Below are positions 16,564 through 25,484 of a stretch of DNA of 49,977 bases, one piece after another. The DNA is from Geminisphaera colitermitum TAV2 (lineage in GTDB: Bacteria; Verrucomicrobiota; Verrucomicrobiia; Opitutales; Opitutaceae). Location of the stretch: contig NZ_ABEA03000014.1 in assembly GCF_000171235.2 (NCBI RefSeq), positions 1 to 49,977 of the forward strand, given 5' to 3'. The first letter of the stretch is position 1; the number at the start of each line of letters is the position of its first letter. The notes below the pieces were generated by a model, which was not told where the DNA came from, made no database searches, and saw only the letters and a list, made by a program, of their open reading frames with translations. The position numbers and the translations under genes were made by a program.

Positions 16564-18600
16564 TTATCGGGAGCCACTGGATTGCGTGTCTGCCATGAGT
16601 TGCTCCATCTTCTCGGCAAACAGTTTTACGACCTCGGGGGTACGTTGTTTCAGCGGAAGCGCGTTTAAGGCCGCAACGACCTCCCGCGGTGTTTTCGCTT
16701 TTGATAGAGCCAAGCGGAACATTTCCTGAGATGAACCGACGGCGGGTTGCGATGAGGCGGCGGCGGCGAGCTGACTGGTTTTTTCGTATAACAAGTTGCC
16801 CGCCATGTCTCTGTCAACGGCGGGAAGCGAGCCGAGTTTCCCGAGCAAGTTCTCGATCTCCGCCGGGGTTTTTATTTTCTCGATGGCGACGCGAAATTCG
16901 TCGAGCGACAAGAAGGCAGGTTGCGGAGTAGCAGCGGGCGCGGGTTGGACGGCGGTAATAGAGGGCGTGGCAGTGGCGGAGATAACGGCGGATTGAGCGG
17001 TGGCTTGCTCCACGGGCGCGGATGGACTGGGAACGTAGCCGGGCATTGCGCCGCGTCCTCTTAATGTGAACTGGCTGATGAGCGGCGTGACGCCGGGAGC
17101 AATGCTTTTGACGTACACGACGTTGACGTTGCCTTCGACGAGTTCAACTTGGTGGGGATTACCGTCTCCGGCGTTGATGAGGAGCGTCCGGTCAGCGGGC
17201 GTGGGGATGCGCGCATAATAAAACTCTTTCGGTAGACTGCGCCATTGGCGCGTGTCGGCGATGGTGACTGCGGTTTGCGCGGCGAGAGTTCCGAATTTTG
17301 CGAGGAGTTGGAGAGTCCCCTGACCCTTGACGGCCTCCTGTGTCGCGGCATCAAGGATGGCCTTCACGGCGGCTGAGATAATGGTTTTGGTGAGTATCGT
17401 AGGCCACTCGTTTTTGAAATCGCGGGCGATGACCGAGTCCATGTTGCAAACAAGCGCCGGCTGGATTTCTCCGCCACCTGCGCCGATACGGATCAACGGA
17501 GGTTTCATGTCGTAAAATTTCAGGTAAGGGAAAGCCACGACAACATTGGGGACGGAGCTCTTCGCGAGCAGGGAGATGGGCAATACGAGCTTATACTCCT
17601 CGCGGAATGGCGCGGAGCCGCTTTCGTAAATGACATAAGTAAGCCCTGTCGCTGGCGCACCTGCGGTGATATCGGAGAGATCCTGACGGGCGAATGGGTT
17701 GGCAGGCACCATTTGAGAAACGCGTTCGAAGGACTTGCGGGCATGTTCCATGTCGTCGTCGTCCAACGCGCAAGCAGAGAAGAAAATGCCGTCAATCAGC
17801 ACGGAGAAAGGGTTCACGTAGTTGGCGTAGGGATTCGCGGCAGCGGCAGCATCCAGCGCCGCCATGTTCAAGTTTTTCGGGGTATCGGCCTGATTCGTGA
17901 AATCGGAAATCGTCTTCGAGGCATCAAAGCCCGTGCCTTTGGTGTCCGCTCCGGAGCGGGCTTTCCCGATTTCCGCCTCGTTCTCCTCAATGCGTTTCGC
18001 GTTTTCATCGACGGCGTCACGCTGGCGCTGAAGGGACCGGTTCAACTCGACACGGGCGGCCTCCAAGTCGCCAAGCTGCATGTGGTTGAGCGCCTTGTAG
18101 GTATTGAGCATGATCTTATCGTAGGCGCGTCCGCGATATGGGAGGTTGGCGAGGTTGGTGAAGCTCGCGCCGATCTCGGAGCCGACCTTCACTTTTGCCT
18201 GTTCCTCCCATTCGTTGATGCGGGCCTCTGCCAGATCAAAGGCTGCATTGGATTTTTTTAGAAAATCCTCAGAGGTGAGGGGGCCAGAGGAGGGTGCCTC
18301 ATCGCCTTTTTTCGGTTTAAAGGCCGCCGCGTTGGCGACAGACGAGGGGCTGCTGGCGGCGGCGCGGAGGACGGCACCCTGCTCAAGATGCCAGATGATG
18401 GAGTCTTTTGGACTGTCGGCGTTTTTCTCCGCCATTTTGTCTGCCTCCTTCACGGCTTCCGTCAGGTTCCCGGCGCGGAAGACCGTGTCGAGCGGAGCGC
18501 TTTTTTGGGAATGGGTCTGGCAGCCGGAGAGAATGAGCGCACAGGCGGCGATGGCGGCGACGAGGAAGTATTGGGGAAGCGGATTCTTGAGTCGTTTCAT
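16564..18600 (-). CDS. Large COG3014-like lipoprotein
   Basis: 678 residues, beginning MKRLKNPLPQYFLVAAIAACALILSGCQTHSQ with a lipobox. The first 300 residues are helix-rich and TPR-like (SIIWHLEQGAVLRAAA; YDKIMLNTYKALNHMQLGDLEAARVELNRSLQRQRDAVDEN). A conserved middle follows with NPYANYVNPFSVLIDGIFF, SDITAG and YVIYESGSAPFREEYKLVLP, then VVAFPYLKFYD and later PREFYYA-type sequence (PKEFYYARIPTPAD). This matches the COG3014 style of uncharacterised lipoproteins, which I recall occurring near LpoB-like and YcfL-like genes. The C-terminal 150 residues (Ala/Pro-rich, then two helical repeats of the form LDEFRVAIEKIKTPAEIENLL and MFRLALSKAKTPREVVAAL) look like an added interaction domain. Confidence 0.75.
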   Translation of the reverse strand: MKRLKNPLPQYFLVAAIAACALILSGCQTHSQKSAPLDTVFRAGNLTEAVKEADKMAEKNADSPKDSIIWHLEQGAVLRAAASSPSSVANAAAFKPKKGDEAPSSGPLTSEDFLKKSNAAFDLAEARINEWEEQAKVKVGSEIGASFTNLANLPYRGRAYDKIMLNTYKALNHMQLGDLEAARVELNRSLQRQRDAVDENAKRIEENEAEIGKARSGADTKGTGFDASKTISDFTNQADTPKNLNMAALDAAAAANPYANYVNPFSVLIDGIFFSACALDDDDMEHARKSFERVSQMVPANPFARQDLSDITAGAPATGLTYVIYESGSAPFREEYKLVLPISLLAKSSVPNVVVAFPYLKFYDMKPPLIRIGAGGGEIQPALVCNMDSVIARDFKNEWPTILTKTIISAAVKAILDAATQEAVKGQGTLQLLAKFGTLAAQTAVTIADTRQWRSLPKEFYYARIPTPADRTLLINAGDGNPHQVELVEGNVNVVYVKSIAPGVTPLISQFTLRGRGAMPGYVPSPSAPVEQATAQSAVISATATPSITAVQPAPAATPQPAFLSLDEFRVAIEKIKTPAEIENLLGKLGSLPAVDRDMAGNLLYEKTSQLAAAASSQPAVGSSQEMFRLALSKAKTPREVVAALNALPLKQRTPEVVKLFAEKMEQLMADTQSSGSR

Positions 18601-18662
18601 GTGGAGGGAGACGGGTTTTGTGAGTTTTATCTGGATACGAAGTTAAATGAAGGGAGGGAGGC

Positions 18663-19559
18663 TTACGGAGCCACCTGGCGGGCGATGTTGAGCTTGGCGA
18701 TGCCGAGGTTTTCGCCCTCGATCTTGCCGGTGGAAAATTTCGGGTTGACGCGGGTGATGCGGATTTTGCCGACGCTGACTTCCTCAGCGCCAAGCTCTGC
18801 ACCGGTGTCGGGGTCGATGAGTTTTTCGCCGAGCGCGAAGATTTCCCAGAACTGGCCGACGGCGATGCCGGAGCCTTCGCCACGCGCAATGGTGACTTGC
18901 GGACCGGTGACACTGAGGACGCGGGCAGGATAAACGACATCCACGACTTTGTTGGCGATCTTCTCGGCGATGCCGCGCGACATTTCGACGAGGAGAGAGT
19001 CGGAGAGGTCGCCGTCCTCGGTGACTTGCGCCTGCTTTTCCTCGACGAGGTTTTTCACCTCCTGAAAGTTCGCGGTTTCGATGAGTTTGTTGGTTTTCGC
19101 GTCATGAATTTTGCCGACGGCGGAGAGACGGATAACTCGCTTGGTGACCTTGCCGGCCCAGCCGAAATCGCCGGTCTGGGCAACGTCCTGAAAGTCGTCC
19201 ACGGTGACGGTGAGGAGGTAGTCGGCGTTCCCGAAGGCAAAGGCGCGACCTGTGGCGGCGGCTTCCTCGACGAGGTGGGCTGAGTCAGAGCGAGAGATGA
19301 CCTCGAAGCGGCGGGTGTTGTGGACGCGGTCGGCGAGTTGCGCGTCGAGGGACTGGGTGACGCGTTGCATGGAGACGCGCTTTTTCGAGGCGGCTTCGGC
19401 GGCGGCAGGCGTGGCGGCGATTTTGCCGATGGCGAGCACTTTGAGGCCGAGGGGTTGTGGCACAGAAGTGGTGGCGGGTGCGGATGTTTGCGCGAACAGA
19501 GGAATCGGCACAAGGGCAACGAGGAGGAGGAGGAGGAGGGCTGAGCGGAGCGGTTTCAT
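18663..19559 (-). CDS. CsgG-like secreted protein
   Basis: 298 residues with a cleavable signal peptide (MKPLRSALLLLLLVALVPIPLFAQ) but no lipobox. The core fits the CsgG/LpoB-type fold: SLDAQLADRVHNTRRFEVISRSD, FGNADYLLTVTVDDFQD, KVTKRVIRLSAVGKIHDAKTNKLIETANF, SLLVEMSRGIAEKIANKVVDVVYP. A C-terminal beta-rich part (RVLSVTGPQVTIARGEGSGIAVGQFWEIFALGEKLIDPDTGAELG...) resembles the small domain often attached to such proteins. Without the lipid anchor it is unlikely to form a CsgG-type outer-membrane pore. A periplasmic partner of the LpoB-like lipoprotein is more plausible. It lies 46 bp after the PEGA gene and 62 bp before the COG3014 gene. Confidence 0.75.
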   Translation of the reverse strand: MKPLRSALLLLLLVALVPIPLFAQTSAPATTSVPQPLGLKVLAIGKIAATPAAAEAASKKRVSMQRVTQSLDAQLADRVHNTRRFEVISRSDSAHLVEEAAATGRAFAFGNADYLLTVTVDDFQDVAQTGDFGWAGKVTKRVIRLSAVGKIHDAKTNKLIETANFQEVKNLVEEKQAQVTEDGDLSDSLLVEMSRGIAEKIANKVVDVVYPARVLSVTGPQVTIARGEGSGIAVGQFWEIFALGEKLIDPDTGAELGAEEVSVGKIRITRVNPKFSTGKIEGENLGIAKLNIARQVAP

Positions 19560-19605
19560 GGCGTTGGGAGAAATTTTTGGATGCCGAGTTTTTGTCCGGT
19601 TGCTT

Positions 19606-20994
19606 TCAGAGGAGGGACTTTTGGGTGACGTTGGGCAGTTCCTTAGCGTCCACTTTGATGTCTACCTTGTAGCCGCTCTGGCGGAGTTTTTGTGCCTCAC
19701 CTCTGAGCACCTCGGCCTGCGCGTCGGTGAGTTTTTCGCCGTTGCGAAGTCCGCTGACGAACTGGCTGACTTCCTTCCAGCGCTTGAGGCCGGCCTCATC
19801 CATTTGCATCGGAGCAACGATTACCTGGCTGTCGAATGCGCTGATGAGGCGTTCCCAAGGCTTGAAGCCTTCACGGGTGAGCCGCAGGCGGCTGAAGCCG
19901 CGCCGGAGTTGGAGTTTTCCGGGCGCAGTGCCAACGACCACGCCGTCCACCTCGACGGTGACGTTGAGGATGGAGACCTTGTTTTTGCCCTCGGATAGGG
20001 AGACGGTGTTGGTGTTGTCTAGGCGGACCTCGGGCAAGAACACGTCGGCGACGTCGGGGATGAGGGTGATGGTGGCGAGCGCGGCGACGGTGTCGGGCGC
20101 GGCGATGCGGTTGTCGGCGACGCGGGCTTGCAAGCCGGCGGTGATTTTTTGCGCGGCGTCGTCGAGTAGTCCATCGAGGATGGCGGCGGCGGCGAGGTCG
20201 GCGGAGGCATGGGCGTTGGCCTGCTCAAGGCGGACGGGCTTGACAGTGTCGCCGCTGAGCGCGGCACCGGTGAGGCCGTCGAGGATTTTGTAGGTGACGA
20301 GGGCGCTGTATTCGTCGTTTGTCACCTCGACGCCGTAGGCTTTGACGCGGCGGGTTTCCTTGGAGAGGCCTCCGAGGGAGATTTGCAGGAGGTAGTCGGC
20401 ACCGAGGTTTTGCGCGAGGCGGAGCGCGGAGGACTCGTTGGCGAGCAGGGTGTCGAGGCTGTCCTCGGGGCGGAGGGTGGAGGCAAGTGCCGGATTGAAA
20501 GCACGGGCGGCGTCCACGGTGGTCTCGCGGGCGATGACCTGCACACCGGTATCGGCAACGCGGGCGGAGACGAAGTCTTCCAACACACGGATTTTGTCGT
20601 CGTATTTTTGTCCGGCGCGATTGGCGACGAAGATGGCGGCACGGTAGGTTTTGATTTCGCTGACGGTCTCGGTGACGGCGTGGGTGGTGATCGTCTCGGT
20701 GACGGTTTTGCCGTTCTTCACGTAGGTGCGCGTATCGACTTGGGTAGGGGCGGCTTCGACGGTTTTGGTGGTGGTGACAGAGGAGCGCATGCCGCCAGGA
20801 CCGTTGCCAACGCCGCCGCGGAGCGCGGGAACTGGTGACGCGTCGGGCGCGGATTGAGCGGAAGCGGGTAGCGATGCCACGAACGCGATGGCAGCGGTGG
20901 TAAGCAGATGGCAAAGGAGGGCGGACTTCACCGGGCTCAGGCGGGGGCCGGATGTTTCGTTTCGTTGGATGCGGGAAGCGTAATAAGGGTGCAT
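19606..20994 (-). CDS. CsgG-like and PEGA domain protein, first gene of envelope operon
   Basis: 462 residues, exported (LLTTAAIAFVASLPASAQS). After a low-complexity segment, residues about 115-290 show a CsgG/LpoB-like pattern: KIRVLEDFVSARVADTGVQVIAR, ALRLAQNLGADYLLQISLGGLSKETRRVKAYG, YSALVTYKILDGLTGAALSGDTV. Residues about 345-390 form a PEGA domain (VTVEVDGVVVGTAPGKLQLRRGFSRLRLTREGFKPWERLI), a surface beta module. The C-terminal 90 residues are helical and charged. ATG 20994 lacks a Shine-Dalgarno sequence, like its neighbours, and a GTG at 20931 would give a shorter, more typical signal peptide. It leads the operon and has 365 bp of upstream DNA for a promoter. Confidence 0.7.
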   Translation of the reverse strand: MHPYYASRIQRNETSGPRLSPVKSALLCHLLTTAAIAFVASLPASAQSAPDASPVPALRGGVGNGPGGMRSSVTTTKTVEAAPTQVDTRTYVKNGKTVTETITTHAVTETVSEIKTYRAAIFVANRAGQKYDDKIRVLEDFVSARVADTGVQVIARETTVDAARAFNPALASTLRPEDSLDTLLANESSALRLAQNLGADYLLQISLGGLSKETRRVKAYGVEVTNDEYSALVTYKILDGLTGAALSGDTVKPVRLEQANAHASADLAAAAILDGLLDDAAQKITAGLQARVADNRIAAPDTVAALATITLIPDVADVFLPEVRLDNTNTVSLSEGKNKVSILNVTVEVDGVVVGTAPGKLQLRRGFSRLRLTREGFKPWERLISAFDSQVIVAPMQMDEAGLKRWKEVSQFVSGLRNGEKLTDAQAEVLRGEAQKLRQSGYKVDIKVDAKELPNVTQKSLL

Positions 20995-21358
20995 AATATT
21001 ATTTTACAGACGGTCTTATGTCAGAAAACAGGGCACACGTCGGAGGGATGGCACGGATGCGTAGGTCGTTTCTTTAACGCTAGGGCTTGCCCTTGGGAAA
21101 AGGCTGCATGGCCACTCGTACACGATCTACGACAATGGCGGAAGGATTGCTGGGGATTGGATAACGAGGAACGTTGTAGAGGAACATTCCCCTTCTCGTT
21201 AAGGCTTGGCATGCTCATCCAGCATGGAAATAGCACCAGTGATAGCAAGGTGTAAAATCGCAACAGATGAACTTATCTCACTTTGGTTACGTGAGACCCT
21301 CTCATTTCTGTTCCAAATTTCCTATGTCGGAGATGACGGTGTGCAGTTCTTCTCTAGA
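20995..21358. other. Intergenic region upstream of envelope operon
   Basis: 365 bp between the divergent PEGA gene and the excisionase-like gene. It must hold the operon promoter. The segment just before 20994 is AT-rich (TAAAATAATATT on the minus strand), but I cannot place -35 and -10 boxes with confidence. A plus-strand frame is open from 21206 but only its 3' part looks coding. Confidence 0.4.
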
Positions 21359-21568
21359 ATGGAGAAAAATCAACTTGTCACGTCTGCCACCGAAGGGCTC
21401 CGGTATGTCGGAGCCAAAATCCTAGCCCAGCGGTATTCACTCCACCCCAAGACCATCCTTCTCTGGGGACGTCGAGGATGGATTACGCCTCACAAGCTCA
21501 ATGGTCGTGTCGTCCGGTTCAACGTAGCTGAAGCCGATGCATTCATGAACCAAAATCGAATCGATTGA
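21359..21568 (+). CDS. Excisionase-like small helix-turn-helix protein
   Basis: 69 residues from ATG 21359. The core, ILAQRYSLHPKTILLWGRRGWITPHKLNGRVVRFNVAEADAFM, is the winged-helix pattern of MerR-like/HTH_17 DNA-binding modules used by excisionases and AlpA-type regulators. The upstream codons to 21206 do not look coding. It lies about 630 bp inside the tRNA-side end of the island, opposite to the integrase. A recombination directionality factor would assist excision by bending DNA at the ends. That role is an inference from family and position. Confidence 0.65.
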   Translation: MEKNQLVTSATEGLRYVGAKILAQRYSLHPKTILLWGRRGWITPHKLNGRVVRFNVAEADAFMNQNRID

Positions 21569-22114
21569 ATTTCGTGTGCGGAGAGATAACCAGCGCTCAT
21601 GAAGCCAGATGCTGATTGACGGTGATGGTAAGCTTTCCGTCAGTAAGGCTGTACCGTGAGAATCTCCACCACCAACGATTCGATCCGATTGTTTCTGGGC
21701 TCTCCAGTCGTCCCCTACATCCGGGTTGGTTGCACCTCAATCTATTCCTTCATCTAATTCCCGGGGCCAACTTCGCTACCAGATATTCAATACAAACTCC
21801 CGCAGTTGGTTGAGGCATTTTGAACCTTCCTTTTGGCTGGAGAGGTGCGTTGGGCGTATCCCTGCCCATGATGTTCGGGCAGCATGCCGTCGTCAGTGCC
21901 TTTCGGCGGGTGGGTAATTGCACGGGCACGGATATCCGCGGAGGTCGGAGGGAAGTCGTGAAATGGACGTGACAGAGAACAAAATCAGTTCCGTTCGCAT
22001 GAGCCATCAAAATCCATCTGCGCGATCATTATTCCACGGACATAATTGAGTTATCCCCCCTCTCCTCATCGAATCTTGATCTCCAATAGGGAAAGTCGGG
22101 GTAAGACAGGACTC
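21569..22114. other. Right-end intergenic region of island
   Basis: About 545 bp with only short, unconvincing open frames. I see nothing that resembles a known gene. It lies between the excisionase-like gene and the end motif at 22115. Confidence 0.4.
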
Positions 22115-22142
22115 AAAAAACGGGACAGTAACGGGACAGTCA
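22115..22142 (+). repeat. Repeated CGGGACAGT motif, island right end
   Basis: Identical over 28 bp to 4301-4328, in the same orientation, containing two direct CGGGACAGT copies. It lies 58 bp inside the right att site, while the left copy lies about 130 bp inside the left one. It is a candidate arm-type binding site for the integrase or excisionase. Confidence 0.65.
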
Positions 22143-22157
22143 CTTTTAAAATAACCC

Positions 22158-22196
22158 AAAAAAAGGCCTCAAAAACTTTTGTAAGTCTTTGAGGCC
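22158..22196 (-). terminator. tRNA-Asn terminator (supplied by island)
   Basis: A stem of at least 9 bp (GGCCTCAAA at 22165-22173 pairs with 22188-22196) is followed on the minus strand by seven T residues (22164-22158). It sits 4 bp beyond the tRNA 3' end. The island thus replaced the original terminator with its own. Confidence 0.75.
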
Positions 22197-22200
22197 AAAA

Positions 22201-22275
<75 letters not shown>

Positions 22276-22347
22276 AGGGAGGGGCGAATCAAAGGGGATA
22301 TCTCGTAAGGTCCACTCTTTTTTTCACCGAACTTTGTTTTTTTGATG

Positions 22348-23070
22348 TCAGGCGATTTCCTCGTTCGAGAAGACGTGTTGCACATCGTCGATCTCATCGA
22401 GGGCGTCGTGCAGTTTTTCGATGCCGGAGGCCACGGAGGCGTCAACGGGGACGGTGTTCGTGGGAATGTAGGCGAGTTCGGCGCTCTCGGTCTTGATGCC
22501 GGCTTTGTCGAGCGCGGTCAGAACTTTGTCGAAAACATGCACGTCGCAGCGCACTTCAAATCCGTGTTCGCTGGTGAGCACGTCGTCGGCTCCGGCGTCG
22601 AGCGCGACTTCCATGAGGGCGTCCTCGGTGGTCTGGTCGCTGGCAATGAGAAACTGGCCGGCGTGCGTGAATTGGAAGGCCACGGCTCCGGTGCTGGCGA
22701 GGTTGCCGCCGTGCCGGGCAAAGACGGAGCGCACTTCCTGGGCGGAACGGGTTTTGTTGTCGGTCGTGACTTTGACGATGAAGGCGACGCCGCCCGGGCC
22801 GTAGGCTTCGTAGGTGATGTCTTCGTAAACGACGCCGGGGAGTTCGCCGGTGCCCTTCTTTATGGCGCGGTCAATGTTGTCCACCGGCATGTTGGCTTCG
22901 CGCGCCTTGAGCAGGAGGGTGCGCAGGCGGGCGTTGCCTTCAGGGTCGCCGCCGCCGGCTTTGGCGGCGAGGGTGATGTCGCGCGAGAGGCGCGAGAAGA
23001 CTTTGCCCTTGCGGGAGTCGGTGATGGCTTTCTGGCGTTTGACTTTGGACCATTTGTTGTGACCGGCCAT
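22348..23070 (-). CDS. yebC: YebC/PmpR family protein
   Basis: 240 residues, full length. The N terminus MAGHNKWSKVKRQKAITDSRKGKVFSRLSRDITLAAKAGGGDPEGNARLR is the family hallmark, followed by NMPVDNIDRAIKKGTGE and YEDITYEAYGPGGVAFIVKVTTDNKTR. Members were named as transcriptional regulators. Some are now reported to help ribosomes at proline-rich stretches, which would suit a genome with as many poly-Pro coding runs as this one. The start is unambiguous. It is the last protein gene before tRNA-Asn on this strand. Confidence 0.97.
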   Translation of the reverse strand: MAGHNKWSKVKRQKAITDSRKGKVFSRLSRDITLAAKAGGGDPEGNARLRTLLLKAREANMPVDNIDRAIKKGTGELPGVVYEDITYEAYGPGGVAFIVKVTTDNKTRSAQEVRSVFARHGGNLASTGAVAFQFTHAGQFLIASDQTTEDALMEVALDAGADDVLTSEHGFEVRCDVHVFDKVLTALDKAGIKTESAELAYIPTNTVPVDASVASGIEKLHDALDEIDDVQHVFSNEEIA

Positions 23071-23120
23071 GGCGGGGGGATGGGTTGGGTTGGTGTGGGT
23101 TGGGTGAGACTCTGAATTTT

Positions 23121-23210
23121 TTAACCACTAATGCACACTAATGGGCACTAATGAAAAGCATAACAGACCGAGGTAACAGCTGATTCCATTAGTGTTCATT
23201 GGTGGTTAAA
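23121..23210. repeat. Inverted element of tandem ACTAATG units
   Basis: The left arm carries three ACTAATG copies spaced 10 bp apart (23121-23153). The right arm carries the complement CATTAGT/CATTGGT at the same spacing (23186-23209). The outermost bases TTAACCAC and GTGGTTAA also pair. It lies between yidC and yebC. Confidence 0.8.
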
Positions 23211-23213
23211 CGC

Positions 23214-23227
23214 GGGGGGGGGGGGGG
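23214..23227. repeat. G14 homopolymer
   Basis: Fourteen G residues on the plus strand, 8 bp beyond the yidC stop and next to the inverted element. It is outside coding sequence. Confidence 0.9.
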
Positions 23228-23235
23228 AGGATGGC

Positions 23236-25086
23236 TCAGAAGCGTTTTTTAGATGGCGTTACGTTTTTGATTGTTTTGCCGCCGATGGGACGGCTGCCGG
23301 GGCCGTTGCCTTTGGCGGCGGCGGCGGGGCTGGCAGGGTCGTCGTCCTTGGTGAAGCGGTTGACGGCGAGTTGTTGTACGATCGTGTAAAGGCCGTTGAT
23401 CGTGGAGTAGAGGGCGAGGGCACAGGAGAAGTTGTAACAGATGATGGTGAAGATCCAGGGCATCATCTTAAAGATCTTGGCCTGCGCGTTGTCCACGGAG
23501 GGGGAGGGGGTGAGGCGCATCTGGAAGACCATCGTGGCACCCATGAGGAGGGGCAGGATGTTGATCGGGAGTGTCATGAAGCCGAGGGGGATGCGCGCGA
23601 TGGTGTCGGGCGCGGAGAGGTCGCGCGCCCAGAGGAAGGATTGGAAGCGGAGTTCGGCGGTGCCTTGCAGCATGGCGAAGAAGGCGACGAAGAGCGGGAT
23701 CGTGATGAGCACGGGCAGGCAGCCGCCCATGGGGTTGACTTTGTGCTCTTTGAAGAGGGCCATGACGGCCTGGTTTTTCTTGGTGGGGTTGTCCTTGTAC
23801 TTCTCGTTGATCTCCTTCATCATCGGCTGGAGCTTCTGCATCCGCTTGGCGGAGCGGGAGGCGGCGAGGGTGAAGGGGAGGGTGACGGTCTTGAGGATGA
23901 GCGTCATGAGCACGATGGCCAGGCCCCAGTTGCCGACGAAGGCGTGGATGCCGTTCATCATCATGTTCATGAAGGGGGCAATGACGCCGCTGAGGAAGAT
24001 GCGGTTGAAGAAGTAGCGGTCAAATTGCATGACCTTGTCCTCGCCGCGGGTGAAGTTTTTGAGGCGGGTGTATTCCTTGGGGCCGACGTAGAGTTTGCCG
24101 GTGAAGGTGGCGGTGCCTTGGGGGGCGATGGCGGGGAGTTCGACCTTGGCGGAGGCGGTAAGGCCGATGTTCTCGGTCGTGGTGCCGGGGAGGGGGGCGG
24201 CGAAGCTGACGCGGCGCACAGTGACGCCTTCGATGAGTTTGTCGTCGGGGGTGTAGATGCTGGCGAAGAACTGGTTTTTGACGGAGGCCCATTGGACGGG
24301 ACCGGGCTGGATGATGTAGGCCTTGGGGTTGGGGTCGCCCATGCCCATGGAGGCGAAGAAGCCGCCGCCTTTGAGTTCGTTGCGGTCGGTGAACTGGGCT
24401 TTGTCGCCGTTGTAGGAGGCGACGTTGAGGTAGAAGCCGGTGTCGTTGGCACCCATCAGCGCGGCGGTGCCGAGGCTGAGGTTGAGCGAGGTGACGGGCG
24501 TGGTGTGATCGGCGAGGTTTTTGACGGTGGTCTCGTGCAGGATGCGATAGGGGTCGCGGCTGCTCTTGTCGCCGGTGGCGGGGGCGAGGACGTAGCGGCG
24601 GGTGACTTCGAGGCGTTTTTCAAAGACGGCGCGGAAAACGACTTCGTCGGCGGTGGCGCTGACGAGTTCGAAGCGGGCTTCCTTGTCGAGTCCGGCGATG
24701 TCGGTGAAGCCGAGGATCGGGTCGGCGTGCTCTTCGTTGAAGACGAAGGGTTTTGCCGCGCCGATGGCGGCGGGGTATTTTTTGAGGGCAACGTCGCGGA
24801 TGGCGCCGCCGAAGTTGGTGAAGCGCACTTCAACGTAGTCGTTGGAGAGCGTGGTGATGGTCGCCTCGGTTTTGTTGGAGGCGATGGGAGCAAAGGTGGT
24901 GTTGGCCGGCGCGGCGGTGGCGGCGGACGCCAGCGGGTCGCCAGCCGTGGCGGGCGCGCTCACCGTGGGCGCGGGGGAGGGGGGGGCGGGGGGCCGCTGC
25001 TGGGATTGCTGGCGTGAGCTGTAAAGGAGGGCCGCAAACGCGGCCACCAGGAAGGTGACGCCAAGGATAAGGTTTTTTTTGTCCAT
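23236..25086 (-). CDS. yidC: Membrane protein insertase YidC
   Basis: 616 residues. It inserts and folds inner-membrane proteins, alone or with SecYEG. The N-terminal helix (NLILGVTFLVAAFAALLYS) precedes a Pro/Ala-rich linker and the large periplasmic beta domain (about residues 70-370). The conserved 60-kDa insertase core follows: NWGLAIVLMTLILKTVTLPFTLAASRSAKRMQKLQPMMKEINEKYKDNPTKKNQAVMALFKEHKVNPMGGCLPVLITIPLFVAFF. The last helices are intact and the tail is basic (KTIKNVTPSKKRF). It is the last gene of the rpmH-rnpA-yidD-yidC cluster, 42 bp after yidD. Confidence 0.97.
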   Translation of the reverse strand: MDKKNLILGVTFLVAAFAALLYSSRQQSQQRPPAPPSPAPTVSAPATAGDPLASAATAAPANTTFAPIASNKTEATITTLSNDYVEVRFTNFGGAIRDVALKKYPAAIGAAKPFVFNEEHADPILGFTDIAGLDKEARFELVSATADEVVFRAVFEKRLEVTRRYVLAPATGDKSSRDPYRILHETTVKNLADHTTPVTSLNLSLGTAALMGANDTGFYLNVASYNGDKAQFTDRNELKGGGFFASMGMGDPNPKAYIIQPGPVQWASVKNQFFASIYTPDDKLIEGVTVRRVSFAAPLPGTTTENIGLTASAKVELPAIAPQGTATFTGKLYVGPKEYTRLKNFTRGEDKVMQFDRYFFNRIFLSGVIAPFMNMMMNGIHAFVGNWGLAIVLMTLILKTVTLPFTLAASRSAKRMQKLQPMMKEINEKYKDNPTKKNQAVMALFKEHKVNPMGGCLPVLITIPLFVAFFAMLQGTAELRFQSFLWARDLSAPDTIARIPLGFMTLPINILPLLMGATMVFQMRLTPSPSVDNAQAKIFKMMPWIFTIICYNFSCALALYSTINGLYTIVQQLAVNRFTKDDDPASPAAAAKGNGPGSRPIGGKTIKNVTPSKKRF

Positions 25087-25128
25087 TTAACGAAAGTGAA
25101 AGGTGTGAGTGTGGTGAGTAGTGGAAAA

Positions 25129-25470
25129 TCAGATGCGCGTGCAGACCGGCGTGCGCATCCGGCGTGGTTGCGCGTGGCGGGGGGGGGGGGGGGAGGGCGG
25201 CACGGGGTCGAGGCCGCCCGGGTGGAGTGGATTGCAGCGCAGCACACGGCAGACCGTCAGCCAGGAGCCGCGCAGCGCACCGTGTTTTTGCAGGGCCTCG
25301 GCGCCGTAGTGCGAGCACGAGGGATGAAAACGGCACCCGCAGGTGGGGCCGAAAACCGCCGGGAGCACGGGCGACAGCGTGCGTTGGTAGATCCGGATGC
25401 CGAGCAGGAGCACGCGGGAGGGAAGCCGCGTGGCAAAGGCAAACAGGGAACTGGCGAACGTGTCAGGCAT
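25129..25470 (-). CDS. yidD: Membrane protein insertion efficiency factor YidD
   Basis: 113 residues from ATG 25470. The family core is complete: [71 protein letters not shown]. It is a small membrane-associated helper of YidC. The tail after DPVP is Pro-rich and encoded across a 15-base G run (25179-25193), so its length and frame could vary without touching the core. The frame is open upstream of 25470, but that part overlaps rnpA and is not family-like. The gene starts 14 bp after the rnpA stop. Confidence 0.93.
   Translation of the reverse strand: MPDTFASSLFAFATRLPSRVLLLGIRIYQRTLSPVLPAVFGPTCGCRFHPSCSHYGAEALQKHGALRGSWLTVCRVLRCNPLHPGGLDPVPPSPPPPRHAQPRRMRTPVCTRI
25179..25193. repeat. G15 homopolymer in yidD 3' end
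   Basis: Fifteen G residues on the plus strand, read as proline codons in the C-terminal tail of YidD. Length changes would alter only the last 20 or so residues. Confidence 0.9.
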
Positions 25471-25484
25471 CGAAGGCGGTTGGA

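Noticed and set aside
23371-25017. 548-codon plus-strand frame antisense to yidC
   Set aside because: Shadow of yidC; composition is low-complexity and no domain is visible.
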